A DNA stretch of 64,000 bases, from the NCBI GenBank assembly GCA_033398695.1, contig CM065804.1:37029501-37093500 (forward strand), read 5' to 3'. The notes under the pieces are model-generated. The model ran no database searches. It was not told where the DNA came from and was given only the letters and a program-made list of their open reading frames with translations. The stretch comes from Orobanche coerulescens. Its lineage: Eukaryota; Streptophyta; Magnoliopsida; Lamiales; Orobanchaceae. Positions 32,874 through 46,073 of the stretch are shown here, in pieces; within the stretch, counting starts at the first letter, position 1, and every line of letters begins with the position of its first letter. The position numbers were made by a program, and so were the translations under genes.

Positions 32874-34780
32874 ATCATAATATACAAAATCCGATATGAA
32901 ACAACGATCCATAGCAAAATACAAAATGCGGACTTCCTCTGCCGAATCCATTGATGCGAATCCACATGATCCCATCAACACACACAGGGTAACCCAATAA
33001 TCCAACGCCCTCAGCATAGATCCCAAGATGATCCCGTCGGACCAACACGAGGTGGAAAACCCCTCCAATGATCCAGTGCCCTCACCATAGATCGCAAGAT
33101 GATCCTGTCGGACCAACACGAGGTGGACAACTGATCCAGCGCCCTCAGCATAGATCACATGATCCCTTCGGATCATTACAACATATACAATACAACTATG
33201 CATACATATATGCAAATCGATATGTCCATCAACATGGACAACATATAAATCAATAACCTGAACGACGTTATGACAATTCAACTTGGATGATCTCATGTTC
33301 AACAACATGAATAACAATATGCATGATCAAAATCATCAATATTAAACCAATAGTCAAATTATGATACTTGCCTCAGAAATGGCGACAAGGATTGATACTT
33401 CGAATAACCTTCAACCCACTCGAAGAACTCTCACTGGATCAATTCACCAAAATCCGAACCTTAATTGAACAATAACACCAATATAACTAACGGTTCTGGA
33501 TAATCGTTCTAAACCTCATACGAGCATCAAAAGGTGAAATCTACTCGGTCAAAATAAGGGCACTAATCTGCCCCAAACCATACCTGTTGAATCAATACTA
33601 CGCTACTATCCGACCAAAAATCCCATAGTATTCTATTCAAGATTAAATACATCTTTCGGTCGGATTCTTCAACTATACCTCATGATAGTTCGTCTTACAA
33701 GGATCCTAACCATACCTATCATTAGTCCAATGCAACAAGATTTCGTAAATATCTCTAAAAACACCATAAAAACTCATTTACTAGGTTCAACATGATTATC
33801 GTCTTCTTCTTCTTCAAGGAATAACCCTAAGTTCAATCCATTAAGTTCCCCTATATGTGTTGTTCGATCATATTGTACGTAAGAACTTGGTAATCTCAGT
33901 GATAAACTCAACAACTTCCATAGCATGTTCATATTGAAAACAAGAAACACGTAATCCAGATTGGTGAATCGCCACATACCTTATACAGAAGGAACAGATT
34001 AAATCACTTGATGAACTCCACGTCGAACGCTTAAAAACCAATCCTCAAAGCTTCTTGCCTTCAATGATTATGTTTAGAGGCTGATATGAAGGTTTAATAT
34101 TGAGAGGGTAACTCTCTAAGTCTCAAAAATCGAGTGTGGGCGAAGTGGAAACTGAGAAATGAAATGAGGTGTTGTCCTATTTATATAAAATGACTATTAG
34201 CGCGTGGTACTGCTCCTTTTTAGCGTCCGCTAACGGGATCCCAACCCACTGTCTCTTTCTATCCTCGATCTTACGTATGCTAAATAGCCTTTACATACGT
34301 TAAATATAACAGCTAGCATATGCTAACACCCATTATAGCATACGCTAATGGCTTTATGAAAGCTCATTGACCTTACTGTACTAGACTTAGCGTGCGCTAG
34401 CATCTCTCTCGTAGCGTGCACTAAGCACCGTTGACTCGACTTTTACAAAAGTCATCCAGGTTCATCCCGACATATCTTTATCTAAGATCCATGATCCGAT
34501 CTCACCTACCACCGGTCTCAATCATGCTGACCATGTATAGCGTGCGTTAAGACTCATCTATAGCGTGCGCTAACTCACATATTTAGCGCGCGCTATACTT
34601 AAACATTAGCATGCGCTAAATGTACATAAGTACGAGAATGAATCAACCTCTACGACATCATATACTCATAGATACTGGATTATGAAATACGGAGGATTAT
34701 ACTCAGATCAAAATACGACATATATAATGTCACAAGATTCAAATACACATAAAATACACATCAGATATTCGGGTATTACA
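32874..34780 (-). repeat. 3' LTR of G (left-truncated)
   Basis: It ends GGGTATTACA at 34780 (TGTAATACCC on the minus strand), next to the polypurine tract. It matches the 5' LTR from about 40060 rightwards after removal of copia H. The LTR 3' portion beyond about 32874 is lost. The donor-like TATAAG/GTATGTGG has its GT at 33978-33979. Confidence 0.85.
34165..34615 (-). promoter_or_regulatory. LTR G promoter (3' LTR): mixed dyads plus TATA
   Basis: Dyads of both families coexist here: TTAGCGCGCGCTA, TAGCGTGCGCTAA, TTACGTATGCTAA and TTACATACGTTAA. They lie upstream, in the minus sense, of TTTTATATAAATAG at about 34177-34190. The same array is in the 5' LTR at 45490-45912. Confidence 0.65.
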
Positions 34781-34839
34781 TACTCTCCCTCTAAAAAGAA
34801 GTTTTGTCCCGAAACTTAAGATCAAAATAATTCCGGATA

Positions 34840-36235
34840 TCTAGCCTTCTTGCCATACTCTGTCTCCCAAGTGGCCTCTTCGACTCCGTGTCGCGACTAT
34901 TGAACTTTAACCAAGGATATTGGTTTATTCCTAAATTGTTTGACCCGACTCTCGAGTATCTTGATTGGTTTCTCTTTGAATGTGCCATGATCATTAGCTA
35001 TATCAATCTCGCCAAAATCGATGACATGACTGGGATCTGGTACATACTTCCGTAACTGGGATATGTTAAACACATTATGAAAATGACTCTGCTCTGGCGG
35101 AAAGGCCAACCTGTACACCAACTCTTCAACTCTTTTAATAATCTCGAATGGGCCGATATATCTCGGACTCTGCTTTACTTTCCTCCTGAAACGAAAAATC
35201 CCCCGAGTAAGAGAAACCCTTAAGAGCACATGGTACCCAATTTCAAACTCTAACGGGCGACGACGCACGTCTGCATAGGACTTCTGTCGACTCTGGGCAA
35301 TCAACGGCGTTTCACGAAGTAGAGCTACCTTCTCTTGAGTCGGAACTATCAACTCTGGTTCCATCCCGATCAAGTCAGACGAATCATCCCAACATAGGGG
35401 TGATCTGCATCTTTTCCCGTATGATGCTTCAAACGGTGCCATCTTAATGGAAGCATGCCAACTATTATTGTAGGTGAATTCAATAAACGGCAAATGAACC
35501 TTCCAATCAGTCGACCAATCCAAGGCACAAGCTCTTAGCATATCTTCTATTATCTGAATAGTCCTTTCGGACTGTCCGTCAGTCTAAGGATGATAAGTTG
35601 TGCTAAAGTTCAGCTCGATTCCCAAGGCTATATGAACTGCCTTCCAAAAGTCTGACATAAAGCGACCATCCCGATCCGAAATAATGGTCTTCGCCATACC
35701 ATGCAATCGGACTATCTCCGCAATAAACACTTGTGCCAACTTCTCTGGTCCCCAAGTATCCTTAATACCCAGAAAATGAGCCGGATTGGTTAGACAATCA
35801 ACTATCACCCAAATCATATTCATCCCCGTCCTGGTCCTTGGCATATTGGTGATAAAGTCCATCGATATATCTTCCCACTTCCATTCAGGAATCGGAAGTG
35901 GCTTCAACATTCCCGCAGGTCGCTGATGTTCAATCTTAACCTGTTGACAAGTTAAACACTTCAAGATGTATTCTGCTCCGTCCTTCTTCATATTTATCCA
36001 CCAGAAATTCTGCTTTAGATCCTTATACATCTTATTGGTGCCCGGACGAATAGAATAGGGCGTACTGTGAGCTTCCTTCATGATCGTCTGTTTCAAAACA
36101 TCGTCATCGGGGATGCAAAGTCGACTCTGGAATCTCAGAACTACATCATCATATATTACAAATCCTGGGGCCATCCCTTTGTCCACTTCATCACGTAACC
36201 GAATAATCAGATAATCATCCAACTGCTTAGATTTG
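34840..36235 (-). pseudogene. G integrase with chromodomain remnant
   Basis: Reading leftwards from about 36200, the N-terminal zinc-binding part keeps H, C and C, but the second His is Arg (YSIRPG where K has YSVHPG). The catalytic core has the first Asp near the WVIVDCLTN block, the second in ISDRDGRF, and the Glu in GQSERTIQ. A TAG interrupts the core just before TDGQSE at 35584. The C-terminal part (GPFEI, LRKYVPDPSHVIDFGE) is followed by LVKVQ, a stop, and a chromodomain remnant GVEEATWETE to about 34850. Integrase joins cDNA to the chromosome, and the chromodomain is thought to steer it to marked chromatin. This copy is inactive. Confidence 0.88.
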
Positions 36236-36800
36236 ACTTATTCGATTAACAATGAAGTTAATTCCATCACACGCAGTTGCCCTTGGACTCCATGAGACCA
36301 TACTTCAATTCCCTTGCGAATCAATTCTCGTTGAATGATGGACTGGGACGTAAGCGTTTCCAACATTTTAATAGAAATAGGTTTGTGGCTTAGGGCATCA
36401 GCTACCATGTTCGCTTTGCATGGATGATAAAGGATTTCCAGGTTGTAATCTTTGATCAATTCCAGCCATCTCCTCTGTCTCATGTTTAATTCCTTCTGAC
36501 TGAAAATATACTTGAGACTCTTGTGATCTATGAAGATATGACAGTGAGTGCCGTACAAATAGTGTCGCCAAATCTTCAGGGCAAAGACAACGACTGCTAA
36601 CTATAAATCATGAGTCAGGTAGTTAATCTCATACGGTTTCAACTGTCGAGAGGCATAAGCAATCACCCTATCCTTCTGCATCAACACGCAACCCAGGCCC
36701 TGATTTGAAGCATCACTGTAAACCATGAACCCATCAGTTCCATCTGGTAGTGCTAATATTGGCGCCGTTGTTTGTCTTCTCTTAAGTTCATCAAAAATAG
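36236..36800 (-). pseudogene. G RNase H domain
   Basis: The domain begins near the [12 protein letters not shown] block (first catalytic Asp, about 36700). It passes [12 protein letters not shown] and [11 protein letters not shown], and ends with [10 protein letters not shown] (about 36395). A TAG interrupts it at 36601 (THDL-stop), and a stop near 36238 separates it from the linker to integrase. The enzyme degrades the RNA strand of the RNA-DNA hybrid during replication. Confidence 0.85.
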
Positions 36801-37760
36801 TCTGACATTTCTCATCCCACACGAATTTATGAGCCTTCTGTAACAGATGAGTAAGCGGATGAGAAATTTCGGAAAATCCTTCCACAAAACGATGATAATA
36901 TCCAGCAAGTCCTAAGAAACTTCGGACTTCCTTCACGTTCTTAGGAGATTCCCACTCCAAGATTGCCTCAGCTTTCTTTGGGTCTACCTGCACTCCATCG
37001 GCTGATATCATGTGCCCACGGAACATTACTTCCTTCAGCCATAACTCACATTTGGAAAGTTTCGCATAAATTTTCTCAGCTCTCAAAGTATTCAAAACAA
37101 TTCGTAAATGTTCTGCATGCTCTTCTGGATCCTTCAAATAGATCAAGATGTCGTCGATGAAAACGCCCACGAATTTATCCAAGTATTCTAAGAATACCTG
37201 ATTCATCAATTGCATAAACATAGCCGGAGCATTAGTAAGACCAAATGGCATCACCACAAATGCATAGTGCCCGTATCGGGATCTGAAAGCGGGTTTCGGT
37301 ATATCAGATTCCTTAATCCTCAACTGATGGTATCCTGATCTCAAGTCGATATTCGAGAATACCGTCGCCCTCGCAATTGATCAAATAAATCGTTTTTCCG
37401 AGGCAGTGGGTATTTATTCTTGGTCATCATCTTATTTAGCTCTGTATAATCAATACACAATCGGAGGGATCTGTCTTTCTTTCGAACAAAAAGGACGGGC
37501 GCACCCCAAGAAGAAACGCTAGGTTGAATGTAACCCTTCTACAACAATTCCTCAAGCTGTTTCTTTAACTCATACATCTCGGTTGGCGCCATATAGCATG
37601 GTACTCTGGAAATAGGTGCGGCTCTTGGTTCCAATTTGATATTAAACTTTACAGCTCTATGTGTACGTAATCCAGGTAGTTCGTGAGGGAATACATCTGA
37701 GAATTCGTTCACCACTGGAATAGATGAAAGCTTTACTCCTTCTTCCTTCTTCATGGCATA
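36800..37760 (-). pseudogene. G reverse transcriptase
   Basis: Motifs in order are an ELKKQLEELL block, a TAG stop at 37539, the [10 protein letters not shown] and LRLCIDY blocks, a frameshift near 37370 just before the [15 protein letters not shown] block, [11 protein letters not shown], and the catalytic FIDDILIY (about 37141-37172; FIDD replaces the YxDD seen in other families). [14 protein letters not shown] is near 36880. The YPLP-type block is intact. At least one stop and one frameshift make it non-functional. Confidence 0.88.
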
Positions 37761-38165
37761 ACACCAAAACCCAGTGCAACCCTATTTCAACAATTTAATC
37801 ACTTTCATGGCTTTGATCATTTTTCCTGAGCTTCCTGGTCTCCATCCTTCGAATAAATGTTCAGATCCGTCATCAGCAGTAATCGAGATAACTCTCTTCT
37901 GATAATTCAAAATAGCCCCATAACGATTGAGCCAATCATCTCCGAGAATTAAATCGTCACCATGGATGTCGATCACGAAAAGATTTGACGGCCAATTTCT
38001 CCCTCCTATGGACACAGGAAAATTTCTAGCTTCTAGATTTCCCACAATTCTCTCTCCACTAGGCAGACTCACAACATAAGGTTCACAGTCATGCAAACAC
38101 GAGATTTTCAAATGATTAACACAGTTCAAGGATATGAAAGAATGCGTAGCTCCTGAATCGAATTA
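37761..38165 (-). pseudogene. G aspartic protease
   Basis: The catalytic FDSGATHSF lies at about 38135-38162 on the minus strand and is preceded directly by an in-frame TAA (38163-38165). Downstream are SLPSGE, the NLFVIDIHGDDLILG block (flap and second hydrophobic strand) and DWLNRYGA. The length is normal for a Ty3/gypsy protease. It cleaves the Gag-Pol polyprotein in active elements. Confidence 0.83.
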
Positions 38166-39455
38166 GACACTAACTGGTTGCAAAAGAATCTGAATCGTAC
38201 CTGATGCAACAACACTGTTCTGATCATCTGACCTCTTCATATCATAAAGGCGCGGAGGAACGGACCCATTACTGGATGCTTCTCTTTCCCCAAATTTCTG
38301 CTGTTGAAGACCACTCTGTTGCGTCAGGTTCACACTCGTCTCTTTCGGAACTTGTGCTGAAGTGCGAGCTCCAAACGATCTAGTCACATTTACGCAAAAA
38401 GTCGCTCGATTCCCTTCTTGCCCACATTCAAAACAGGTCACAGAAGGAGCGGAGTAATCACGCTGAACATGCCCTGGGCGTCCACAGTTATAACACTCCT
38501 TCGCTGCATTGGTAATCGTTGATGTCGTTCTAAACTTCTTTCCGCCTCGAGAAGGATACGAAGGCCTCTTGGATGAATGGAATGAGGACTGGCCCTTGCG
38601 GGCCCCCCTACTCTTACTCTCAGTGAAGTTTCCAGACACTTTCTACTTCTTTTCTTCCGCAAATTTTCCACCACTGTCTCTTTCATCTCGTAAGCCAGGG
38701 CTTTATCCTAATACTGTCGAAGAGTAGTACATTCAAATCCCGACATATATTATTGGATGTCTGGCTTCATCCATATTTCGAAGTGAAAAATCTTTTATGC
38801 CTCGGTTCTGACCAGATGTCGGACACAGGTCAGCTGGTGATTAAAAGTCTTAATCATATATGTCACAGATGCCTCCAGATTTTGCAGTGAGAAAACTCTC
38901 GGACTTTAGCCTCTCTAACTAGATGAGGACAATATTGTGCTTCCATCATTAATTTGAATTCTGTCCAGTTAGCATTATGATCCTCAGGTCGAATGGCTTC
39001 CCACTAGTCAAAAGCTTCCCAGTCAGAAAATACTGAGCGATCGGAACTTTTCGGTCATCGAGATAATTAATTCCCGCAAATATCTTCTCCAGTTCTTTTA
39101 GCCAGTGGTCCCATGTAGGCATCTATGAAGAACAGTCAAATTTTGGTGGGTGTAACTTGACTACTTCCGAAAGCCACTTGTCTCCCCGATTGTCTTCGTT
39201 ATGCTGTTGACCCATCGTCTCTTACATGCGGTCAACCACCTGAGAAAATTGGGTCATCTGAGTGACCACTTGTTGAAGCACTCCCGACATGTTAAGATTT
39301 GCATCTTCCTCCATTGTTCGTGCTCGGTCATTGTCTACCGATTCCTGTTGTCCTCCATAACAGGAATCAGCTCGATTAGCCGACAAATACGGGGTAGACG
39401 ATGAACCTTCCTGTCTCGCATTACCACGTCCGCATCCACGACCTCCTCTCAACAT
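38166..39455 (-). pseudogene. G gag with two damaged zinc knuckles
   Basis: The probable start is the ATG at 39455 (MLRGGRGCGRG), closely like the J gag start. The N-terminal coiled region (QQVVTQMTQFSQVVDRM) ends in a stop at 39222. The central retrotransposon gag domain (39200-38700) is broken by several stops. The C-terminus has CYNCGRPGHVQRDY, in which the last Cys is Tyr, and CFECGQEGNRATFC, in which His is Asn, so both nucleic-acid-binding knuckles have lost a ligand. Confidence 0.8.
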
Positions 39456-40819
39456 ACTATAGACACAAATACTCAATACCCAGAGCAAAATCTTCTAAAA
39501 TACATCAATATCCACAAAAGACGAAATAATTAAAATTGTAGTATATGAGATTAGGAAACTTACGACCATGGTCCACATGACGATGCTGGCTATACAGTAA
39601 TGTTATACACGACCGATAAATCAAACGACATAAACATACTCAACTAAACCCAACTGCCAAGATATCCATGAATCTTTGCTCTGATACCATATTCTGTAAC
39701 ATCCCGAGATATTCGGAATAGTTACAGCGCCGTAAACCCTTTATATAAGAATTTACAAGGCTAAATTAAAAGAAATGCTGAACAATACGAAAGTACCACC
39801 AATAGGAGTAATATAATAACCAATTTAATCATCCAAACAACCTGAAACAATCCATTATTACAAACTTCTCAAATCATCAAAAGAACACACGTACTCGAGT
39901 ACAAAATACCAAACCAGAATACCAAGACAATACAACGGATAACATCACTGAGCCCATTCGTCATCATGTCGGTACTGTGTTTGCTTCCCCGCTACTCGGC
40001 TACCTGAACATCAAAACAAATGTCCACCCCCGCAGGGATTAGCAAAACGATGCTAGTGCAAGTATCATAATATACAAAATCAGATATGCAACAACGGTGC
40101 ATAGCAAAATACAAAATGCGGACTTCCTCTACCGGAATCCAACGATGCGAATCCACATGATTCCATAAACACACACAGGGTAATCCAATGATCCAACTCC
40201 CTCAGTATAGATCACAAGATGATCCGCGGACCAACACGAGGTGGATAACCCGTCCAATGATCCAGCGCCCTCAGCATAGATCCCAATATGATCCCGTCGG
40301 ACCAATACGAGGTGGACAACTGATCCAGCGCCCTCAGCATAGATCACACGTTCCCTTCGGATCACTACAACATATACAACACAACTATGAATCCACATAT
40401 GCAAATCGATATGTCCATCAACTTGAACAACATATAAATCAATAACCTGAACGACATTTTGACAATTCAACTTGTATGATCTCATGTTCAACAACATGAA
40501 TAACAATATGCATAATCAAAATCATCAATATTAAACCAATAGTTAAATTACGATACTTTCCTAAGAAATGGCAACAAGGATTGATACTTCAAATAACCTT
40601 CAACCCGCTCGAAGAACTCTCACTCGATCAATTCACCAACATCCGAACCTTAATTGAGCAATTACACCAATATAACTAACGGTTCTGGATGTCGGAACAT
40701 TTTGTTCCATACATAAATTAATAAGTGTTTTGATGATTAATGGCGATAAACAAAACAAAACAGCGAAGAGGCGAAGCAAGCATCGAAGGAAAACGAAGTG
40801 CAAAATGCTGAAGAAAACA

Positions 40820-41188
40820 AAGCTAACGTACGTAACAGGAACATGTTAACGTATGTAATATGATGAAGCTAACGTACGTAATACAAGAAAGATAACGTAT
40901 GTAACTCAGTTCAAACAAGTGAACGTTGGAGGAGTCAAAGTCAGAAAAGCATGCAACGGATATATGACGTCAGCAGTGACATAAGGCCTAACGTACGTAA
41001 CTAAGGAAATATTAACGTACGTAACCAAAATGACGAAACTCCCTAGACTGATTTGTGAAGATGCTAACGTACGTAACCAGCCATGGTTAACGTACGTAAT
41101 GAGGCTTACGTAAGTAATGGAGAGCATATAACGTACGTAATGAGCAGTCTGGCAGCTAACGGCTAGTTTGATGATGGAGCCTATAAAT
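40820..41188 (+). promoter_or_regulatory. Copia H promoter (5' LTR): TAACGTACGTAA dyads plus TATA
   Basis: About nine TAACGTACGTAA, TTACGTACGTAA or decayed copies (near 40824, 40847, 40871, 40893, 40988, 41014, 41064, 41089 and 41130) lie upstream of CCTATAAATAC at 41180-41188. The 3' LTR repeats the set at 43881-44248. Confidence 0.68.
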
Positions 41189-41788
41189 ACCATTCCTATG
41201 GTATTGTTTGAGCACAACAACCTTGAGCAAATAGTCTATTCTTGTGATATTATTACACACATTCTTGTTGTTGATATTGAGCTTAATTGTAAGTGTTTGA
41301 GTGAGAGTTCACGAAAACATACACGAGTGGTAAAACAAAAGATGCGATTGGATTCGGTGTTATTAGGATCAAGGATCCAGCATTGTTAGAATCGCAATTG
41401 CTATCTAAGTTAGGTTTATCTAGTACCCATAGAAAGCTAGAGAGGTTGATTCCTTGTCCTACGAAAAGGAAAACGGTTTAACTTGGACCGACACAAAGAC
41501 AAGTACGAGTGGTTTATCACGGACCAATAGAAGACGTGATTGTAACAGTTATACCTCGACCGATAGAAGAGAGGAGAAGAGGTTTTTATCTTGATCCTAT
41601 AGAAAAAGATACCGAGAGAGGACGTAGGCTCGTTTATAGCCGAACCTCTATAAATCTGTGTGTGCTCTTATTTTCCGCACTTATATTTACGCTTCCGCAA
41701 ACGGCACAATATCCGATCCCATACCCAACAATTGGTATCAGAGCGGTACTCCAATACGCGGCTTAACATCCGAGGAGAAAAAGATCCA

Positions 41789-43310
41789 ATGGCATTTCAA
41801 TTCTCTCCAGTCGAAGGCCTTGCTCTCAACTGACCACCTTTCTTTGATGGCTCAAATTATTTGACATGGAAGAAAAAGATGTCAATCTTTATTCGTGCCT
41901 ACGATATAGTGATTTGGAAGATTATTTGTCTCGTCCCGAAAGTTCCTATCAAATCCGACGGTACGCTCAAATCTTTTGAAGAATACGACTATGCCGATTG
42001 GAAAAATGACAATCTAAATTGTAAGGCCACCCAACTTTTATTTTGTGCCTTAAATCCCGAAGAGGTCAATCGAATCTCGTCATGTGAAAGTGCGAAAGAA
42101 ATATGGAAAATTCTTGAAATTACACATGAAGGGACAACTCAAGTCAAAGAGACGAAAATCAATATGCTTCTCCATGACTATGAGTTATTCATGATGAAGG
42201 GTGACGAGTCCATCACCAATATGCTCGATCGATTCTCGGTCATCACCAATGGACTTGCTTCGTTCGGAAAACCATTATCTAGTAGTGAAAAAGTTAAGAA
42301 AATTTTACGATCACTACCTAGCGAATGGGACGGTACCGTGACCGCGATTATGGAATCTAAAGATCTCAACATGCTTGATTTTAGCGCCCTAGTTGGTTCG
42401 CTAATTAATTATGAGATCGTGTTAAAATCCCGAAGTGTCAAGCCAAAACCGAAGGAACGATCGTTAGCCATGAAGGCTAAGATGTCGAAAAAGAAAGAAG
42501 AAATACCGGTGGAGGAAAGCGACGAAGAAGCGGCATATTATGCCAAGAATATTAATAAATTCCAAACCTTATTAAACCGGAGGAAGAAGGATATCTCGAG
42601 CGAAACGAATAAGTTCGACAACTCTTGTCGACAATGTGGAAAACCAGGCCACTTCGCTAAGCATTGCCGTGCCAAACCCAAGAAGGAGGTTCTCGTGGCT
42701 ACTTGGAGCGATGAAGATGAAGACGATGATTTCATCAATCAAAATAATCTCGCTCTCATGGCCCGGAGTTCGTTCGGCAAATGACGTCGAAAGCCAAGTA
42801 AGTACATCCTCCCGTGATGAATTATTTGATGCATTTGAGTTGTTACATACGGATTTCCAAAATGCTTTATCGGAAATTAAATCCCTCAAGTCTAAAATTA
42901 AATCTTTGGAAATTGAAAATTCCAAAATTATCGAGAAGGGAAAATTTGTCGAACTCGATCATTCGAAATGCATTGAAAATGAGAATATTTTGAAGAATGA
43001 TCTTTTAAAAGTTGAAGATGAACTAAAGACTTTGACAAGAAAATTCTCGTGCGGCAACGATAAATTTGAACAAATGTTATGTGTTCAAAAATATACTTTA
43101 AATAAAGAGGGGTTAGGATTCAAACCTCGTTCGAAAAATGAATTCGTTAATTTCAAAATACCCGATTGCGAAAAGTGTTTGAAAATTGGGCATCACGTTT
43201 CAAATTGTAAAAGCCCACGCCGGACGATAAAAATAAAGAAAATTTGGGTTCCTAAAGGAACACATATTTCAAATATTGTTTATGTCTCGAAACAAAAAAA
43301 CCAACTATAG
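41789..43310 (+). pseudogene. Copia H gag (interrupted by one stop and one frameshift)
   Basis: The frame starts at ATG 41789 but meets TGA at 41831-41833. It stays open from there to 42784 and covers the copia gag domain (the DGSNYLTWKKKM block, a KINMLLHDYELF helix, the VKKILRSLPSEWDG block) and a zinc knuckle CRQCGKPGHFAKHC (about 42630-42670). At about 42775 the frame shifts by one base. The second part (to 43310) has a long coiled coil (LHTDFQNALSEIKSL onward) and a second CX2CX4HX4C knuckle CEKCLKIGHHVSNC, then KIWVPKGT, a block common near the copia protease junction. Gag forms the particle shell and packages RNA. In copia I the matching region has the frame joined differently, which supports a frameshift here. 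Confidence 0.85.
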
Positions 43311-46073
43311 GTTGGATCCCCACAAATTGATTTTTGTATTTTACTCAGGGGGAGTATTTTTTGGAGGAGATATTATTCTCAGGGGGAATTTTTACCCTTT
43401 ATGCAATTATTCATAAATTGTATCATGCATATTTTATATTTTGGTATTATTTATTTCAATTCATATTTTATCCACTTTTTGATGAATACAAAAAGGGGGA
43501 GAGATAGGAGAATGGAGAAATAAGTCGAAAATGTGATTAACCGTGAAAGGGGAAGAAACGAAGAAGTAAGACGATGAAAAATTAAAAAGGAGAAAGAAAA
43601 GAAGGAGTCGAAAAAGAAATGGGAGAAGATTCTAACGAAACGGACAAAGTCGAAAACTTTGGTCTGTACACATATACATATATTTGTATTTTTGCAGGTA
43701 AATCCCATTGACGAAGTTTTGTTTTGTAATCATCAAAAAGGGGGAGATTGTTGGAACATTTTGTTCCATACATAAATTAATAAGTGTTTTGATGATTAAT
43801 GGCGATAAACAAAACAAAACAGCGAAGAGGCGAAGCAAGCATCGAAGGAAAACGAAGTGCAAAATGCTGAAGAAAACAAAGCTAACGTACATAATAGGAA
43901 CATGTTAACGTACGTAATATGATGAAGATAACGTACGTAATACAAGAAAGATAACGTACGTAACTCAGTTCAAACAAGTGAACGTTGGAGGAGTCAAAGT
44001 CAGAAAAGCATGCAACGGATATATGACGTCAGCAGTGACATAAGGCCTAACGTACGTAACTAAGGAAATATTAACGTACGTAACCAAAATGACGAAACTC
44101 CCTGGACTGATTTGTGAAGATGCTAATGTACGTAACCAGCCATGGTTAACGTACGTAATGAGGCTTACGTACGTAATGGAGAGCATATAACGTACGTAAT
44201 GAGCAGTCTGGCAGCTAACGGCTAGTTTGATGATGGAGCCTATAAATACCATTCATAAAGTATTGTTTGAGTACAACAACCTTGAGCAAATAGTCTATTC
44301 TTGTGATATTATTACACACATTCTTGTTGTTGATATTGAGCTTAATTGTAAGTGTTTGAGTGAGAGTTCACGAAAACATACACGAGTGGTAAAAGAAAAG
44401 ATACGATTGGATTCGGTGTTATTAGGATCAAGGATCCGGCATTGTTAGAATCGCAATTGCTATCTAAGTGAGGTTTATCTAGTACCCATAGAAAGCTAGA
44501 GAGGTTGATTCCTTGTCCTATGAAAAGGAAAACGGTTTAACTTGGACCGACACAAAGACAAGTACGAGTGGTTTATCACGGACCAATAGAAGACGTGATT
44601 GTAACGGTTATACCTCGACCGATAGAAGAGAGGAGAAGAGGTTTTTATATTGATCCTATAGAAAAAGATACCGAGAGAGGACGTAGGGTCGTTTATAGCC
44701 GAACCTCTATAAATCTGTGTGTGCTCTTATTTTCCGCACTTATATTTACGCTTCCGCAAACGGCGCAATATCCGATCCCATACCCAACACTGGATAATCG
44801 TTCTAAACTTCAAACGAGCATCAAAAGGCGAAATCTACCTGGTCATAATAAGCGCACTAATCTGCTCCAAACCATACCGGTTGAATCAACACTAAGCTAC
44901 TAATCCGAATAAAAATCTCATAGTATTCCATTCAAGATTAAATATATCTTTCGGTCGGATTCTTAAACCATACCTACTGATAGTTCATCTTACAAGGATC
45001 CTAACCACACCTATCATTAATCCAATGCAACAAGATTTCGGAAATATCTCGAAGAACACCATAAAAACTCATTTACTAGGTTCAACATGATTATCGTCTT
45101 CTTCTTCAAGGAATAACCCTAAGTTCAATCCATTAAGTTCCCCTATACGTGTTGTTCGATAATATTGTACGTAAGAACTTGGTAATCTCAGTGTTAATTT
45201 CAATAACTTCCATAGCATGTTCATATTGACAATAAGAAACACGTAATCCAGATTGGCAAATCGCCACATACCTTATATGGAAGGAAAAGATGAAATCACT
45301 TGATGAACTCCACGTCGAATTATTTAACACCAATCCTCAAAGCTTCTTGCCTTCAATGATTATGTTTAGAGGCTTATATGAAGGTTTAAGATTGAGATGG
45401 TAACTCTTTAAGTCTCAGAAATTGAGTGTGGGGCGATGTGGAAACTGAGAAATGAAATGAGGTACTGTCCTATTTATAGAAAATGACTATTAGCGCATGC
45501 TACTGCTCCTTTTTAGCGTGCGCTAACGGGCTCCCAGCCCACTGTCTTTTTCTGTCCTCGGTCTTACGCATTATAAATAGCCTTTACATATGCTAAATAT
45601 AATAGCTAGCATACGCTAACACCCATTATAGCATACGCTAACGGCTTTACGAAAGCTCACTGACCTCACTGTACTAGACTTAGTGTGCGCTAGCATCTCT
45701 CTCGTAGTGTGCGCTAAGCACCGTTGACTCGACTTTTCCAAAAGCCATCCAGGTTCATCTCGATATATCTTTACACAAGATCCGTGATCCAATCCCACCT
45801 ACCACCTGTATCAGTCATGCTGGCCATGTATAGCGTCCGTTAAGACTCATCTATAGCGTTCGCTAACTCACATATTTAGCGCGCGCTATACTTAAATGTT
45901 AGCGTGCGCTACATGTACATAAGTACGAGAATGAATCAACATCTATGACATCATATACTCATAGATACTGGATTATGAAATACGTAGGATTATACTCAGA
46001 TCAAAATACGACATATGCAATGTCACAAGATTCAAATACAGATAAAATACACATCAGATATTCGGGTATTACA

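Larger units (their letters stand above)
40690..44789 (+). mobile_element. Copia H: complete gag-only LTR retrotransposon (4100 bp)
   Basis: It is flanked by CTGGA at 40685-40689 and 44790-44794. The 5' LTR is 40690-41730 and the 3' LTR 43749-44789, both 1041 bp and nearly identical, so insertion is recent relative to its neighbours. TGGTATCAGAGC at 41733-41744 is the primer site. A purine tract AAAAAGGGGGAGAT at about 43735-43748 precedes the 3' LTR. The 2.0-kb interior holds gag only; no protease, integrase or RT is present. This matches the TR-GAG type of non-autonomous element, which needs enzymes in trans. Confidence 0.92.
32874..46073 (-). mobile_element. Element G: Tekay-like Ty3/gypsy chromovirus, antisense, decayed
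   Basis: Right to left it consists of a 5' LTR (39695-46073, split by copia H), a tRNA-Met primer site (TGGTATCAGAGC on the minus strand, 39679-39690), gag, protease, RT, RNase H, integrase, a chromodomain remnant, a polypurine tract and a 3' LTR (32874-34780, left-truncated). The domain order is that of Ty3/gypsy, and the chromodomain after integrase marks a chromovirus. Many stops, mostly single-base, interrupt every domain. No duplication could be checked because the left end is gone. Confidence 0.9.
39695..46073 (-). repeat. 5' LTR of G, interrupted by copia H
   Basis: It starts (plus strand) TGTAACATCCCGAG at 39695 and ends GGGTATTACA at 46073. Without H and one duplication it is about 2274 bp. 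The acceptor-like GTTCAG/GTAG (AG at 40004-40005), a CTAAT branch-like site near 40038, and the donor-like TATAAG/GTATGT (GT at 45270-45271) bracket the H insertion, so H lies inside the putative intron. Confidence 0.85.
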
